A stretch of 64,000 nucleotides of DNA from Massilia phyllostachyos (lineage in GTDB: Bacteria > Pseudomonadota > Gammaproteobacteria > Burkholderiales > Burkholderiaceae_D). The DNA lies in assembly GCF_021044825.1 (NCBI RefSeq), contig NZ_JAJNOC010000006.1:1-64000 (forward strand). The letters run 5' to 3'. Positions 45,487-53,734 of the stretch are shown here, piece after piece. A program made the position numbers and the translations under genes. The stretch's first letter is position 1. Every line of letters begins with the position of its first letter. The notes under the pieces are model-generated. The model saw only the letters and a program-made list of their open reading frames with translations, did no database searches and had not been told where the DNA came from.

Positions 45487-46269
45487 ATGCGCCGGTGGAT
45501 AGTGCTGTTGACGATGACGGGCCTGCTCGGGGGTTGCGGGAACGGGGCGAAGATCGACCGCATCGCGCTGGCGGAGACGCGGGTCGAGCACAAGCGCGCC
45601 GCCGGGGTCGCGTATGAACATGCGGTCGAGCAGGAGGTGCCGATCGGCCAGGTGCGCCAGGTCGCCGAGGCCGTCCAGAAGGCCTGTACCGCCCTGCCGC
45701 AGCGCGGCTGCACCTTGCTGGAGACGACCATCCTCGCGGGCGAGGCGGCGGACGCCACCATCCGCATGCGCGTGGTCCCCGATGGCGTCAACGGGGTCCT
45801 GCGCGCCCTGGATGGCCGCGGAAAGATGGTGAGGCAGTCCACCAAGGGCGAAGACCTGGCCGAACCGATCGGCGACGCCGAGCGCAAGCTGGGCATGCTG
45901 ACCACCTACCGCGACCGGCTGCAGGCGCTGGCCGGCGGGCGCGGGCTCGATCCGGACGCCCTGATCAAGCTGCACCGCGAGCTGGCCGAGGTGCAGAGCG
46001 AGATCGAGAAGGCGGACACGGCGCGCGCCCAGCTGCACCGGCGGGTCGATACCGAACTGCTGACGGTGAACCTGCACGAACACGCGAAGGCGGCGCAGCG
46101 CGGCAACGTGAAACGGGCGCTGGAAGATTTCGGCGACGACCTGCTGCAGGGCGTGGCGATGCTGATCACCTTCGTCGCCTCGGCGCTTCCCTTCGCCGCG
46201 ACCGGGACGCTGGGCTACCTGGCGTGGCGGCGGGTGCGCGCGCGGCGCCGCGGCCGCCAGCGGCCATGA
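45487..46269 (+). CDS. DUF4349-type lipoprotein
   Basis: 260 residues starting MRRWIVLLTMTGLLGGCGNG, with a lipobox (LLGGC, Cys18). A beta-rich domain with RMRVVPDGVNGVLRAL and STKGEDLAEPIGDAERKLGML is followed by a coiled-coil-like helix (RDRLQALA...LAEVQSEIEKADTARAQLHRRVD). A C-terminal membrane segment (about 225-248) ends in an Arg-rich tail. This is the DUF4349 layout. GGGGGAG lies five bases before the ATG, so the longer upstream frame is not used. Role unknown; presumably envelope. Confidence 0.8.
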   Translation: MRRWIVLLTMTGLLGGCGNGAKIDRIALAETRVEHKRAAGVAYEHAVEQEVPIGQVRQVAEAVQKACTALPQRGCTLLETTILAGEAADATIRMRVVPDGVNGVLRALDGRGKMVRQSTKGEDLAEPIGDAERKLGMLTTYRDRLQALAGGRGLDPDALIKLHRELAEVQSEIEKADTARAQLHRRVDTELLTVNLHEHAKAAQRGNVKRALEDFGDDLLQGVAMLITFVASALPFAATGTLGYLAWRRVRARRRGRQRP

Positions 46270-46341
46270 GCTTGCGTGCGCAATGTTCAGTGACTCAGTG
46301 GCATCATTATTGAAACCAATCACCTGCCTTCGAAAGAAAAC

Positions 46342-46884
46342 ATGAAACTTGCCGTCTACGCCGTACTGGGCCTGTCGCTGGCCGCCATCGACCTTCCCGC
46401 CTTCGCCGCCGCCCCTGCCGCCGCAACCCAGGCCGCCGCCGCCAGCCCCGCGCACGTGAAGGCCGTGCAGGACCTGCTCGCCGCGATGCAGGCCGAAAAA
46501 ATGCTGCGCAGCGTCGCCGGCCGCAGCCGCTATCCGAGCGAGGCGCAGCGCAAGGCGGTGTTCGACAAGCTGAACCGGGTCCCGCCGGCCGAGGTGTACC
46601 AGCGCCTGGCGGCGCCGGTGGCGCGGCTGGTGTCCACTGAGACCGCGGCCGAGATGACCCGCTTCTACAACTCGCCCTACGGCAAGCAGGTCATCCACAA
46701 CAAGTACAACAGCGGCCCGCAGATCGTGATGCCGGGCATGACGGCGGCCGTTCCGCCGGAAGAGAAGAAGGAGCGCAAGCGCGCCGCCTACGTCAAGGCG
46801 AGCAAGGAACTGGCCGATGCGCAGCCGGCGATCGACAGCGAGGCGTTCAAGCTGCTGCAGGCGATCAATATGCAGAAGCGCTGA
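46342..46884 (+). CDS. Exported DUF2059-like protein
   Basis: 180 residues with a signal peptide (about 1-23) and an Ala-rich linker, then a helical domain (HVKAVQDLLAAMQAEKML, AAEMTRFYNSPYGKQVI). The FYxSPxGK segment recalls DUF2059 proteins, which are exported and of unknown role. A purine-rich leader (GAAAGAAAAC) precedes the ATG. 31 bases before the next gene, so the two may be cotranscribed. Confidence 0.68.
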   Translation: MKLAVYAVLGLSLAAIDLPAFAAAPAAATQAAAASPAHVKAVQDLLAAMQAEKMLRSVAGRSRYPSEAQRKAVFDKLNRVPPAEVYQRLAAPVARLVSTETAAEMTRFYNSPYGKQVIHNKYNSGPQIVMPGMTAAVPPEEKKERKRAAYVKASKELADAQPAIDSEAFKLLQAINMQKR

Positions 46885-46915
46885 TCGCACTCATCGAGCC
46901 GCATCCGGAGCCAAT

Positions 46916-47290
46916 ATGACGAGAGCACTGCTATTGGTGGCATTGCTGGTGCTTGCACCGTCGACGGCGTCCGCCCAGGCCGCGAAGAAGCATTGCGCCA
47001 CCTTCTCGCGCGGCCATGTGGTTTCGCCGCCCCTGACGATCAAGGAAGTCGAGGATGCCGAGATGGAAAAAACCATGGCCTTCCTGAAGATCCGGGACGA
47101 TTTGCCAAGGCTGCCCTTCGCATTCGAAAACGCCAAGTGGGTCGCCTTCAAATCCAGGATGCGCGAGGGCGACAAGCTGGTCCAGTACAGCTCGGACCAG
47201 CAATCATGGAAGGACCTGGCGGGCGAAGCCGGCTATGCCATCCTGCGTTCCGGCTGCATCGTCGGGACGATGACGACGATGATCAACTGA
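46916..47290 (+). CDS. Small exported protein of unknown function
   Basis: 124 residues from ATG 46916, with CGGAG five bases upstream. Signal peptide MTRALLLVALLVLAPSTASA, then a compact domain with two Cys (KHCATFSR, SGCIVGTM) likely to form a disulfide. WVAFKSRMREGDKLVQYSSD and the GYAILRSGCIV ending resemble small periplasmic proteins of other Massilia-like genomes, but I do not recognise a family. Follows the DUF2059-like gene. Confidence 0.65.
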   Translation: MTRALLLVALLVLAPSTASAQAAKKHCATFSRGHVVSPPLTIKEVEDAEMEKTMAFLKIRDDLPRLPFAFENAKWVAFKSRMREGDKLVQYSSDQQSWKDLAGEAGYAILRSGCIVGTMTTMIN

Positions 47291-47391
47291 CGGCGAGCCG
47301 GATGGCAAGCCGCCCCTGCCCCTGTGTTGCCCGCCAGCGACGGACAAACCAGGCAAAACGGCATCCGACAGGAACACAGTACCATGCGTGC

Positions 47392-47604
47392 ATGAGCATC
47401 CTGTCCGACCAGCTGCGTCCGGCTTGCCGCCGGCGCGGCCATGTGATGGCGGCCTACGTCAACGCGGCGCTCCGGATCAGCCAGATGATCAACGTGCAGC
47501 GCGCCGAAGCCATCCTGGTGGAACAGGGTGTCCCGCACGGGGTGATCGTCCGTGCCCTGCACCTGAACGGGCTGCTCAGGCGCCACGGCGGCGCCGGTGT
47601 CTGA
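47392..47604 (+). CDS. Small hypothetical protein
   Basis: 70 residues, MSILSDQLRPACRRRGHVMA, helical, basic, ending LLRRHGGAGV. No signal peptide or membrane segment. Only an AGGAA 16 bases upstream, so the translation start is weakly supported. The codon use is like that of neighbours. Not recognised; could be non-coding. Confidence 0.4.
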   Translation: MSILSDQLRPACRRRGHVMAAYVNAALRISQMINVQRAEAILVEQGVPHGVIVRALHLNGLLRRHGGAGV

Positions 47605-47616
47605 ATCCGACCGGCC

Positions 47617-48255
47617 TCAGGCCGGCGACAGCATGTAGCCGGCGCCGCGCACCGTCTTGATCAGCGACTTGGCCCGTCCCAGCGCCTTGCGCAGGCGCAG
47701 CACGTGCACGTCCACCGTGCGCTGGTCGAGCGATTCGTGGGCCTCCCACAGCTGTTCCAGCAACTGGGCGCGCGAGAAAACCTGGCCCGGGTGGCACAGG
47801 AGAAAACGCAGCAGCCGGTATTCGGCGTGGCGCACCTCGACCTTGTGGCTGCCGACCCGCACGCTGCAGCTGAGCGGGTCCAGCACCAGGCGGCCGGAGC
47901 GCAGCAGGCGCTCGTCGGGGGCTTCCTCGGGCGGCGGCTGGGGGATGAATTCGGGGGCCGGCGCGGGGGCGCCGCGCTCGCCGTCCGGGCAGTCGGCGGC
48001 CAGCAGGATCACCGGCTTTTCGCGCAGGCCGCCGGCGCCGCGCAGGCGCGCCAGCAGGCGCATGCCGCCTTCCTGGCGCAGCATCGATTCCTGCAGCAGC
48101 AGTTCGGGGCGCTCACGTCCGATGAAATCCCAGGCGTGCGCCAGGCTCGGGACGCTGTGCCAGATCCACTCTTCCTCGTGCAGCGAGTACTTGAGCAGTT
48201 CCGCGATGGCCGGCTTGTCGTCGACCACGAGAACGATCGTGTTAGCCGTCGTCAT
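47617..48255 (-). CDS. PhoB/OmpR-like regulator with degenerate receiver
   Basis: 212 residues from the ATG at 48253-48255. The receiver keeps the acidic patch (LVVDDKPA), but the phospho-acceptor position is Glu (LLLQESML, Glu56, where PhoB has LLDWML). The switch Thr is Ala (ILLAADC). The segment that would carry the conserved Lys, beta5 and alpha5, is replaced by a short Pro/Ala-rich linker (about 88-105). The winged-helix domain is intact and PhoB-like (RLLRFLLCHPGQVFSRAQLL, RTVDVHVLRLRKAL, TVRGAGYML). It follows pstS by about 70 bases on the same strand. Phosphorylation-independent action is inferred. Confidence 0.85.
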   Translation of the reverse strand: MTTANTIVLVVDDKPAIAELLKYSLHEEEWIWHSVPSLAHAWDFIGRERPELLLQESMLRQEGGMRLLARLRGAGGLREKPVILLAADCPDGERGAPAPAPEFIPQPPPEEAPDERLLRSGRLVLDPLSCSVRVGSHKVEVRHAEYRLLRFLLCHPGQVFSRAQLLEQLWEAHESLDQRTVDVHVLRLRKALGRAKSLIKTVRGAGYMLSPA

Positions 48256-48324
48256 GTGGGAGTCCAAATGAATATCCGGCGGCCAGAGCCGCCGGACGTG
48301 TTACGCATTACGAGATCGGGAAGA

Positions 48325-49353
48325 TCAGTAGATCGCCTTGCCCGAAGCGTCTTTCAGCTGCTGCTTCCAGTTGGCCTGCACCAGCTTGACGACCGATGCC
48401 GGCATCGGCACGTAGTCGAGTTCGGCTGCTGCCGGAGCGCCGTTCTTGAAGGCCCAGTCGAAGAACTTCACCACTTCGGCGCCTTTGACTGCGTCGGCCT
48501 GGGTCTTGTGCATCAGGATGTACGACACGCCGGTGATCGGCCAGCTGGCCTTGCCCGCCTGGTCGGTCAGCACCACGCCGAAGCCCGGGGCCTTGGTCCA
48601 TTCGGCGCCGGCGGCGGCCGCCTTGAAGGCGTCGTCGTCAGGCTGCAGGAAGGAGCCGTCCTTGTTCTTCAGCTGGGTGTGCGACAGCTTGTTCTTCTTG
48701 GCGTAGGCCCACTCGACGTAGCCGATCGCGCCCTTGATGCGCTGCACGTTGGCGGCGACGCCTTCGTTGCCCTTGCCGCCCACACCCACGGCCCACTTCA
48801 CGGTGGTGCCGGCGCCGACGTTGGTCTTCCACTCCGGGCTGGTCTTCGACAGGTAGTCGGTCCACAGGAAGGAGGTGCCCGAGGAATCGGCGCGGTGCAC
48901 GACGGTGATGTCGGCGTCCGGCAGCTTCACGCCCGGGTTCAGGGCGGCGATCGGCTGGGCGTTCCACTTGGTGATCTTGCCCAGGTAGATGTCGGCCAGG
49001 ACCGGACCGGTCAGCTTCAGCTGGCCCGGCTGCACGCCGTCGACGTTGACCACGGCGACCACGCCGCCCATGATGGCCGGGAACTGCATCAGGCCCGACT
49101 CGTCCAGTTCTTCCGCTTTCAGCGGCATGTCCGAGGCGCCGAAGTCGACGGTCTTGGCCTTGATCTGCTTGATGCCGGCGCCCGAGCCGACCGATTGGTA
49201 GTTCAGGCCGTTGCCGGTGGCGGCCTTGTACGACTCGGCCCACTTGGCGTAGATCGGATACGGGAAGGTCGCGCCGGCGCCGGTCATGTCAGCGGCGAAG
49301 GAGGTCGACATTACGAGCGCAGCGGCTGCGCCGGCGAGGATCTTCTTGAACAT
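48325..49353 (-). CDS. pstS: Phosphate ABC transporter substrate-binding protein PstS
   Basis: Periplasmic phosphate-binding protein. 342 residues with a signal peptide (about 1-21, ending SFAAD). Binding-site segments are GAGATFPYPIY, GSGAGIKQI, DFGASDMPL and HRADSSGTSFLWTDYL. The Ser, Thr, Asp and Arg residues that hold phosphate are present. The family start is the ATG at 49351-49353. pstC, pstA and pstB are not in the window; the next gene is the degenerate PhoB-like regulator. A Pho box lies about 80 bases upstream. Confidence 0.96.
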   Translation of the reverse strand: MFKKILAGAAAALVMSTSFAADMTGAGATFPYPIYAKWAESYKAATGNGLNYQSVGSGAGIKQIKAKTVDFGASDMPLKAEELDESGLMQFPAIMGGVVAVVNVDGVQPGQLKLTGPVLADIYLGKITKWNAQPIAALNPGVKLPDADITVVHRADSSGTSFLWTDYLSKTSPEWKTNVGAGTTVKWAVGVGGKGNEGVAANVQRIKGAIGYVEWAYAKKNKLSHTQLKNKDGSFLQPDDDAFKAAAAGAEWTKAPGFGVVLTDQAGKASWPITGVSYILMHKTQADAVKGAEVVKFFDWAFKNGAPAAAELDYVPMPASVVKLVQANWKQQLKDASGKAIY

Positions 49354-49416
49354 TGGCTTATTATTCCTATTCCTGGTTGAGGGGGTGGCCGTTATCAATT
49401 CTTGACCACGCGGCAA

Positions 49417-49450
49417 AGTCTAAGCCGCGAATATGACGGGTTTATGACCT
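49417..49450 (-). promoter_or_regulatory. Pho box and -10 element of pstS
   Basis: On the minus strand AGGTCATAAACCCGTCATA (49432-49450) matches a Pho box (CTGTCATAAATCTGTCATA) at 15 of 19 positions, including both GTCA cores 11 bases apart. TAGACT (49417-49422) is nine bases downstream, where a PhoB-dependent -10 is expected. The pstS start is about 65 bases further on. Confidence 0.78.
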
Positions 49451-49549
49451 CGCCAACATTCGATTCATGACGGCGCAAATGACACGGGACGCGACGGAGC
49501 GACCCGGCTTTGCTATGATGGGCATATCAAAAACACAAAGGATGAAGCG

Positions 49550-49957
49550 ATGCCTCCCCTGCTCCGTGTGTCCACCCTCGCCGCCCTGGCGGCCGTCGTG
49601 CTGGGCGGCTGCTCCAGCCTGCAGGAGCGCCTGCCCGAGGCGCGCTATACCCTGAATGCGCACCAGACGCTGCCGCTGGCCGAGCGCCTGAGCGTCACCT
49701 ACGAAGGCGCGGAAGACAGCCGCTGCCCGGACAATGCGCGCTGCATCTGGCCGGGGCGCCTGGCCTACCGCTTCACCATGCGCGTCGGCGGCGTGGCGCA
49801 AGCCTTCTATCTGGTGCAGGGCCAGCCCGGCTACATGTCGCCGGCGCTGCGCGGCTCGCGCATCGAACTCGATCACCTGACCCCGCCGCCGCCGCGCGGC
49901 ATGGCCGGTTCGTCCCCGGGTTCCTACCCGGTGACCTTCAACATGTACGCGCAATAA
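49550..49957 (+). CDS. Lipoprotein of unknown function
   Basis: 135 residues, MPPLLRVSTLAALAAVVLGGCSS with a lipobox (VLGGC, Cys21). The mature part is a small beta-rich domain with two Cys (SRCPDNARCIWPGRLAYRF), a pattern seen in several small envelope lipoproteins of proteobacteria. No enzyme motif. Divergent from pstS, whose Pho box lies about 100 bases upstream, so phosphate control of this gene too is conceivable but unproven. ggt follows after 34 bases. Confidence 0.75.
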   Translation: MPPLLRVSTLAALAAVVLGGCSSLQERLPEARYTLNAHQTLPLAERLSVTYEGAEDSRCPDNARCIWPGRLAYRFTMRVGGVAQAFYLVQGQPGYMSPALRGSRIELDHLTPPPPRGMAGSSPGSYPVTFNMYAQ

Positions 49958-49991
49958 GCGCTTCGATCATTCGATTAAAAGGCTGGAACCC

Positions 49992-51752
49992 ATGAAAGCA
50001 AGCGCGCTCGCCTGCGGATTGACCTTGTCCATCGTGCTGGCGGCCGCGCCCGCTTCCGCGAAGTCGCCGGTGGCCACCGGCACCGGCGGCGCCGTCGCCA
50101 CCATCAGCGAGCAAGCCTCGCAATCGGCGCTGGCGATTCTGAACCGCGGCGGCAACGCCATCGACGCGGCGGTCGCGGCCGCCGCCACCCTGGGCGTGAC
50201 CGACCCGTTCAGCTGCGGCATCGGCGGCGGCGGCTTCATGGTCATTTATCTGGCCAAGGACAAGCGCGTCATCACCATCGACCACCGCGAAACGGCCCCA
50301 AGCAGCTTCACGCCCCACACCTTCCTGGAAAACGGCCAGCCCATCGATTTCGAGACGGCGGTGGCGAGCGGCGCCGCGGTCGGCGTGCCGGGCACGGTGC
50401 GCGGCTGGCACGAAGCCCTGAGCCGCTACGGCAGCATGGATTTCAAACAGGTGCTGGCGCCGGCGATCGCGGTGGCCGACAAAGGTTACCAAGTCACTGA
50501 AATTTTCTCTCATTTGACGGCCGAAAATGAAAGAAAATTTCAGCTCTATGCACCGACCAGCGCGCTCTACCTGCGCAACGGCAAGGCCGTCCAGCCGGGC
50601 TCCCTGATCCGCAATCCCGGCATGGCGAAGGCCTACCGTGAGATCGCCGCGGGCGGCGTCAAGGCCTTCTACGAAGGCCCGATGGCGCGCGCCATCGTCG
50701 ACGCCGTCAACAAGCCGCCGCTGGCGCCCGGCAAGACCGCGCGCGCCGGACGCATGACCCTGGCCGACCTGGCCAACTACGAGGCGCGCATCCGCCAGCC
50801 GCTGCGCACCACCTACCGCGGCTATGAGATCTACGGCATGCCGCTGCCCAGCAGCGGCGGCGCGACCGTCGCCGAGGCGCTGAACATCCTGGAAGGCTTC
50901 GATTTCACCGGCATGCCGCGCGCCCAGGCCGAGCACACCTACCTGGAGGCGAGCCGCCTGGCCTTCGCCGACCGCAACGCCTACCTGGCCGACCCGGAAT
51001 ACGTCGATGCGCCGCTCGCCGGCATCCTGTCCAAGGAATTCGCGGCCCAGCGCCGCACCCTGATCGGCAAGGTCGCCGCGCGCGAGGTGGCGGCGGGCGA
51101 CCCCTACGCCTACCAGAACGACGAAAGCGTGCCGCTGCGCCCGCGCCCGCCGGTTCGCATGCCCGGCCGGCCGCCGGCGGAATCGGCCCACACCACCCAC
51201 CTGACGGTCTCGGACAAGGACGGCAATATCGTGTCCTACACCTTCACCATCGAATCCTGGGGCGGCAGCGGCATCGTGGTGCCGGGCTACGGCTTCCTCC
51301 TGAATAACGAGATGACCGACTTCGACTTCAGCGGCCCCCACCCCAACGTGCCGGAAGCCGGCAAGCGGCCGCGCTCGAGCATGGCGCCGACCATCGCGCT
51401 GAAGGACGGCAAGCCGGCCTTCACCATCGGCAGCCCGGGCGGCGCGACCATCATCACCACCGTGCTGCAGACCATCTTCAACCACCTCGACCTCGGCATG
51501 CCGATGGACCAGGCCCTGAACGCGCCGCGCCTGTCGCAGCGCAATGGCGAAGCAACCTCGATCGAACCGGGCTTCCCCGGCAGCACCCAGGCGCGCGCGC
51601 TCGAAGCCTTCGGGCACCGCTGGGAAGCGGCGCCGGAAGAAATCGGCGCCGCCAATGCGCTGGTGTTCAATCCGGACGGCACCGTCACCGCCGTCAGCGA
51701 AGCCAGGCGCCACGGCGTCGGCACGGCGCTGGTGCAGCGCAAGGGGCATTGA
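49992..51752 (+). CDS. ggt: Gamma-glutamyltransferase
   Basis: Periplasmic Ntn-hydrolase that cleaves glutathione and transfers its gamma-glutamyl group. 586 residues with a signal peptide (about 1-23). NRGGNAIDAAVAAAATLGV and CGIGGGGFMVI are in the large subunit. The autocleavage site is before Thr401 (HTTHLTV), starting the small subunit, with the oxyanion GSPGGATIITTV segment near 475. Active-site residues all appear present. The TGA shares a base with the ATG of the next gene. Confidence 0.96.
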   Translation: MKASALACGLTLSIVLAAAPASAKSPVATGTGGAVATISEQASQSALAILNRGGNAIDAAVAAAATLGVTDPFSCGIGGGGFMVIYLAKDKRVITIDHRETAPSSFTPHTFLENGQPIDFETAVASGAAVGVPGTVRGWHEALSRYGSMDFKQVLAPAIAVADKGYQVTEIFSHLTAENERKFQLYAPTSALYLRNGKAVQPGSLIRNPGMAKAYREIAAGGVKAFYEGPMARAIVDAVNKPPLAPGKTARAGRMTLADLANYEARIRQPLRTTYRGYEIYGMPLPSSGGATVAEALNILEGFDFTGMPRAQAEHTYLEASRLAFADRNAYLADPEYVDAPLAGILSKEFAAQRRTLIGKVAAREVAAGDPYAYQNDESVPLRPRPPVRMPGRPPAESAHTTHLTVSDKDGNIVSYTFTIESWGGSGIVVPGYGFLLNNEMTDFDFSGPHPNVPEAGKRPRSSMAPTIALKDGKPAFTIGSPGGATIITTVLQTIFNHLDLGMPMDQALNAPRLSQRNGEATSIEPGFPGSTQARALEAFGHRWEAAPEEIGAANALVFNPDGTVTAVSEARRHGVGTALVQRKGH

Positions 51753-52240
51753 TGGGGGCTCGCGCAAGGACTGGCGCGCCGGCCGCGGCGCGCATGAAAC
51801 TGATCGGCTTTCGCATCCTGATGCTGGGCCTGCTCGTGCTGGTGTTCGCGCTCTCGCGCGCCTGGGACAAGCTGGAGACGCGGCGCTGGCCGACGGCCGA
51901 AGCGACCGTCGTGTTCAGCGACATCGTCGAGCGCACCGGCAAGACGCACGACTGGTGCGTGCGGGTCGGCTATCGCTATTCGGTCGACGGCGGCCGCCAG
52001 GGCGGCGCCAGGCGCTGGGGCTGTTCGGCAAGCAGGAACGGGGCCGAGGCGAAACTGGCGCAGATGCCGGAGGGGCAACGCATCCAGGTCTACTACGATC
52101 CGGCCCACCCGGAACGGTCGCAGCTGGAAGCGGATGCGCCCGACGGCCTCGACATCCTGTCCGGCCTGCTGGCGGTGATCCTGCTCGCCGTCGGCTTCGA
52201 CCGGATGCGCCGGGCCCGCCAGCTGGCTGCCAAGGCCTGA
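51752..52240 (+). CDS. DUF3592-type membrane protein
   Basis: 162 residues from the ATG at 51752, which overlaps the ggt stop (TGATG) and has AAGGGG five bases upstream; an ATG at 51794 is an alternative. Two membrane segments (about 17-35 and 130-147) flank a domain with WPTAEATVVFSDIVER, VGYRYSVDG and VYYDPAHPERSQLE, the DUF3592 layout. Function unknown. Translationally coupled with ggt. Confidence 0.78.
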   Translation: MGARARTGAPAAARMKLIGFRILMLGLLVLVFALSRAWDKLETRRWPTAEATVVFSDIVERTGKTHDWCVRVGYRYSVDGGRQGGARRWGCSASRNGAEAKLAQMPEGQRIQVYYDPAHPERSQLEADAPDGLDILSGLLAVILLAVGFDRMRRARQLAAKA

Positions 52241-52362
52241 AAGCTATGCGTGTTGGGCAATGTACACAATTTGTTACACTTTTCTTGCCTGAAAGTTAAG
52301 TTCTTGTAGGAATATACTTACGCTGGGTTAACATACGGCGATCGACGCTGCCACCGCCCCTT

Positions 52363-53571
52363 ATGTCCCCGTCCTACGCCACGACCACTTTGCCGCTCCG
52401 CCGCAGCGGGGCGACCCTGGCGCTGGCGTTCGCGATGATCGTCGCGATGAGCGTGTTTTTCGTGAGCGAGGTCGTCGACCTGCGCCGCGCGATGGGCGAG
52501 CTGCGCCGCAACGACACGGCGCGCATCCAGCTCCGCAACGTGCTGCTCAACCTCCTGAACGTCGAGACGGCGCAGCGCGGCTTCCTGCTGACCGGCGACG
52601 TATCCGCCCTCCAGCCCTATCACGCCGGCCGCGGCGCCGTGCGCGACAGCCTGCGCCTGGCCGCAAGCTCCGGCTACGAACACCCCGACTTCCTGCGCAA
52701 CCTGCGCGCCCTCGGCGTGCTCGCCGAAAGCAAGCTGGCCGAGGTCGACCACACGGTACAGCTGCGCCGGCAGGGCCATGACGCGGCGGCGCTGGCCGTG
52801 GTGCGCACCGGCTACGGCATGGCCCTGATGCGCCAGGCGCGCGACATCATCGGCATCGAGGTCGAGCGCCTGCGCATCGCGCGCGACGCGACCATGGACG
52901 GCTTCAACGACCGCCTGCTGCGCGCCGCCGTGATCCTGGTGCTGATCCTGACCACCGTGGTCTGCATGGCGGTGCAGGCCTGGCGCTCGCTGCTGGCGGC
53001 CGCGCGCAACAACAGCGAGCTGGCCAGGCGCCTGGCGCTGGAAGCCTCGCACGACGTCCTCACCGGCCTGCCGAACCGCCGCTTCTTCGACAAATGGGCG
53101 CGCCGCCTGCTCGCCAAATCCCAGCGCAGCGGCAAGCCCTTCACCCTGCTGGCGCTGGACCTGGACCGCTTCAAGGACGTCAACGACAGCCACGGCCACG
53201 GCGTCGGCGACGAGGTGCTCAAGGCGGTCGCGGTGCGCTTCCAGGCGCTGCTGGGCGGCGGCGAATTCCTGGCGCGCCTGGGCGGCGACGAATTCGCGAT
53301 CCTGATCGAGGGCGAGCTCTCGCGCCACCAGCTGGCGCGCTTCGGCGAGCGCCTGATCCATGCCCTGGCGCCGTCGCTGCATCCGCAGCTGGCGGCCGGC
53401 GCGGTCGGGGTCAGCATCGGCGCCGCGTCCTTTCCGCTGGATGGGCGCGACCTCGAAGGCCTGGTGCAGGCGGCCGACGATGCGCTGTATGCGTCCAAGC
53501 ACGGCGGGCGCGGCATCGTGTCGTTCGCCCGCGCCGGCGCTTCCATGCATACGCAAGCCATCCCAGCGTAG
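52363..53571 (+). CDS. Membrane diguanylate cyclase with CHASE3-like sensor
   Basis: 402 residues. A membrane segment (about 16-36), a periplasmic helical sensor (about 40-185) with the CHASE3-like ETAQRGFLLTGD motif, and a second membrane segment (187-208) precede the GGDEF domain (about 228-395). LTGLPNRRFFD, LDLDRFKDVNDSHGHGVGDEVL and the active motif RLGGDEFAIL are present. Produces c-di-GMP; no EAL domain. An I-site RxxD was not evident. Monocistronic. Confidence 0.92.
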   Translation: MSPSYATTTLPLRRSGATLALAFAMIVAMSVFFVSEVVDLRRAMGELRRNDTARIQLRNVLLNLLNVETAQRGFLLTGDVSALQPYHAGRGAVRDSLRLAASSGYEHPDFLRNLRALGVLAESKLAEVDHTVQLRRQGHDAAALAVVRTGYGMALMRQARDIIGIEVERLRIARDATMDGFNDRLLRAAVILVLILTTVVCMAVQAWRSLLAAARNNSELARRLALEASHDVLTGLPNRRFFDKWARRLLAKSQRSGKPFTLLALDLDRFKDVNDSHGHGVGDEVLKAVAVRFQALLGGGEFLARLGGDEFAILIEGELSRHQLARFGERLIHALAPSLHPQLAAGAVGVSIGAASFPLDGRDLEGLVQAADDALYASKHGGRGIVSFARAGASMHTQAIPA

Positions 53572-53602
53572 GCGTGTTCCAGTCCAGTGGACTGGAACAC
53601 GC
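53572..53602. repeat. Perfect 14-bp inverted repeat after the diguanylate cyclase gene
   Basis: GCGTGTTCCAGTCC-AGT-GGACTGGAACACGC starts directly after the stop codon region (stop ends at 53571). A stable hairpin with a three-base loop and no T-run on either strand. It could be a terminator in a U-poor form, an mRNA stabiliser, or a palindromic protein-binding site. Confidence 0.8.
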
Positions 53603-53734
53603 TCCGCCGAACGTGCGTTCAACTCCAAGATGCGTTGCGGCGAATTGTCGGTTGGCCGGCCACGCGACAGTTGCACTACACTGTAAAGACGGCCGCAAGT
53701 GCCGCCACGCCAACAAGAAAACCTGGAGACACGC

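Noticed and set aside
47611..47625. CCGGCC-TCA-GGCCGG hairpin at the end of the PhoB-like gene as a terminator
   Set aside because: No T-run on either strand, and it overlaps the stop codon; likely chance in GC-rich DNA.
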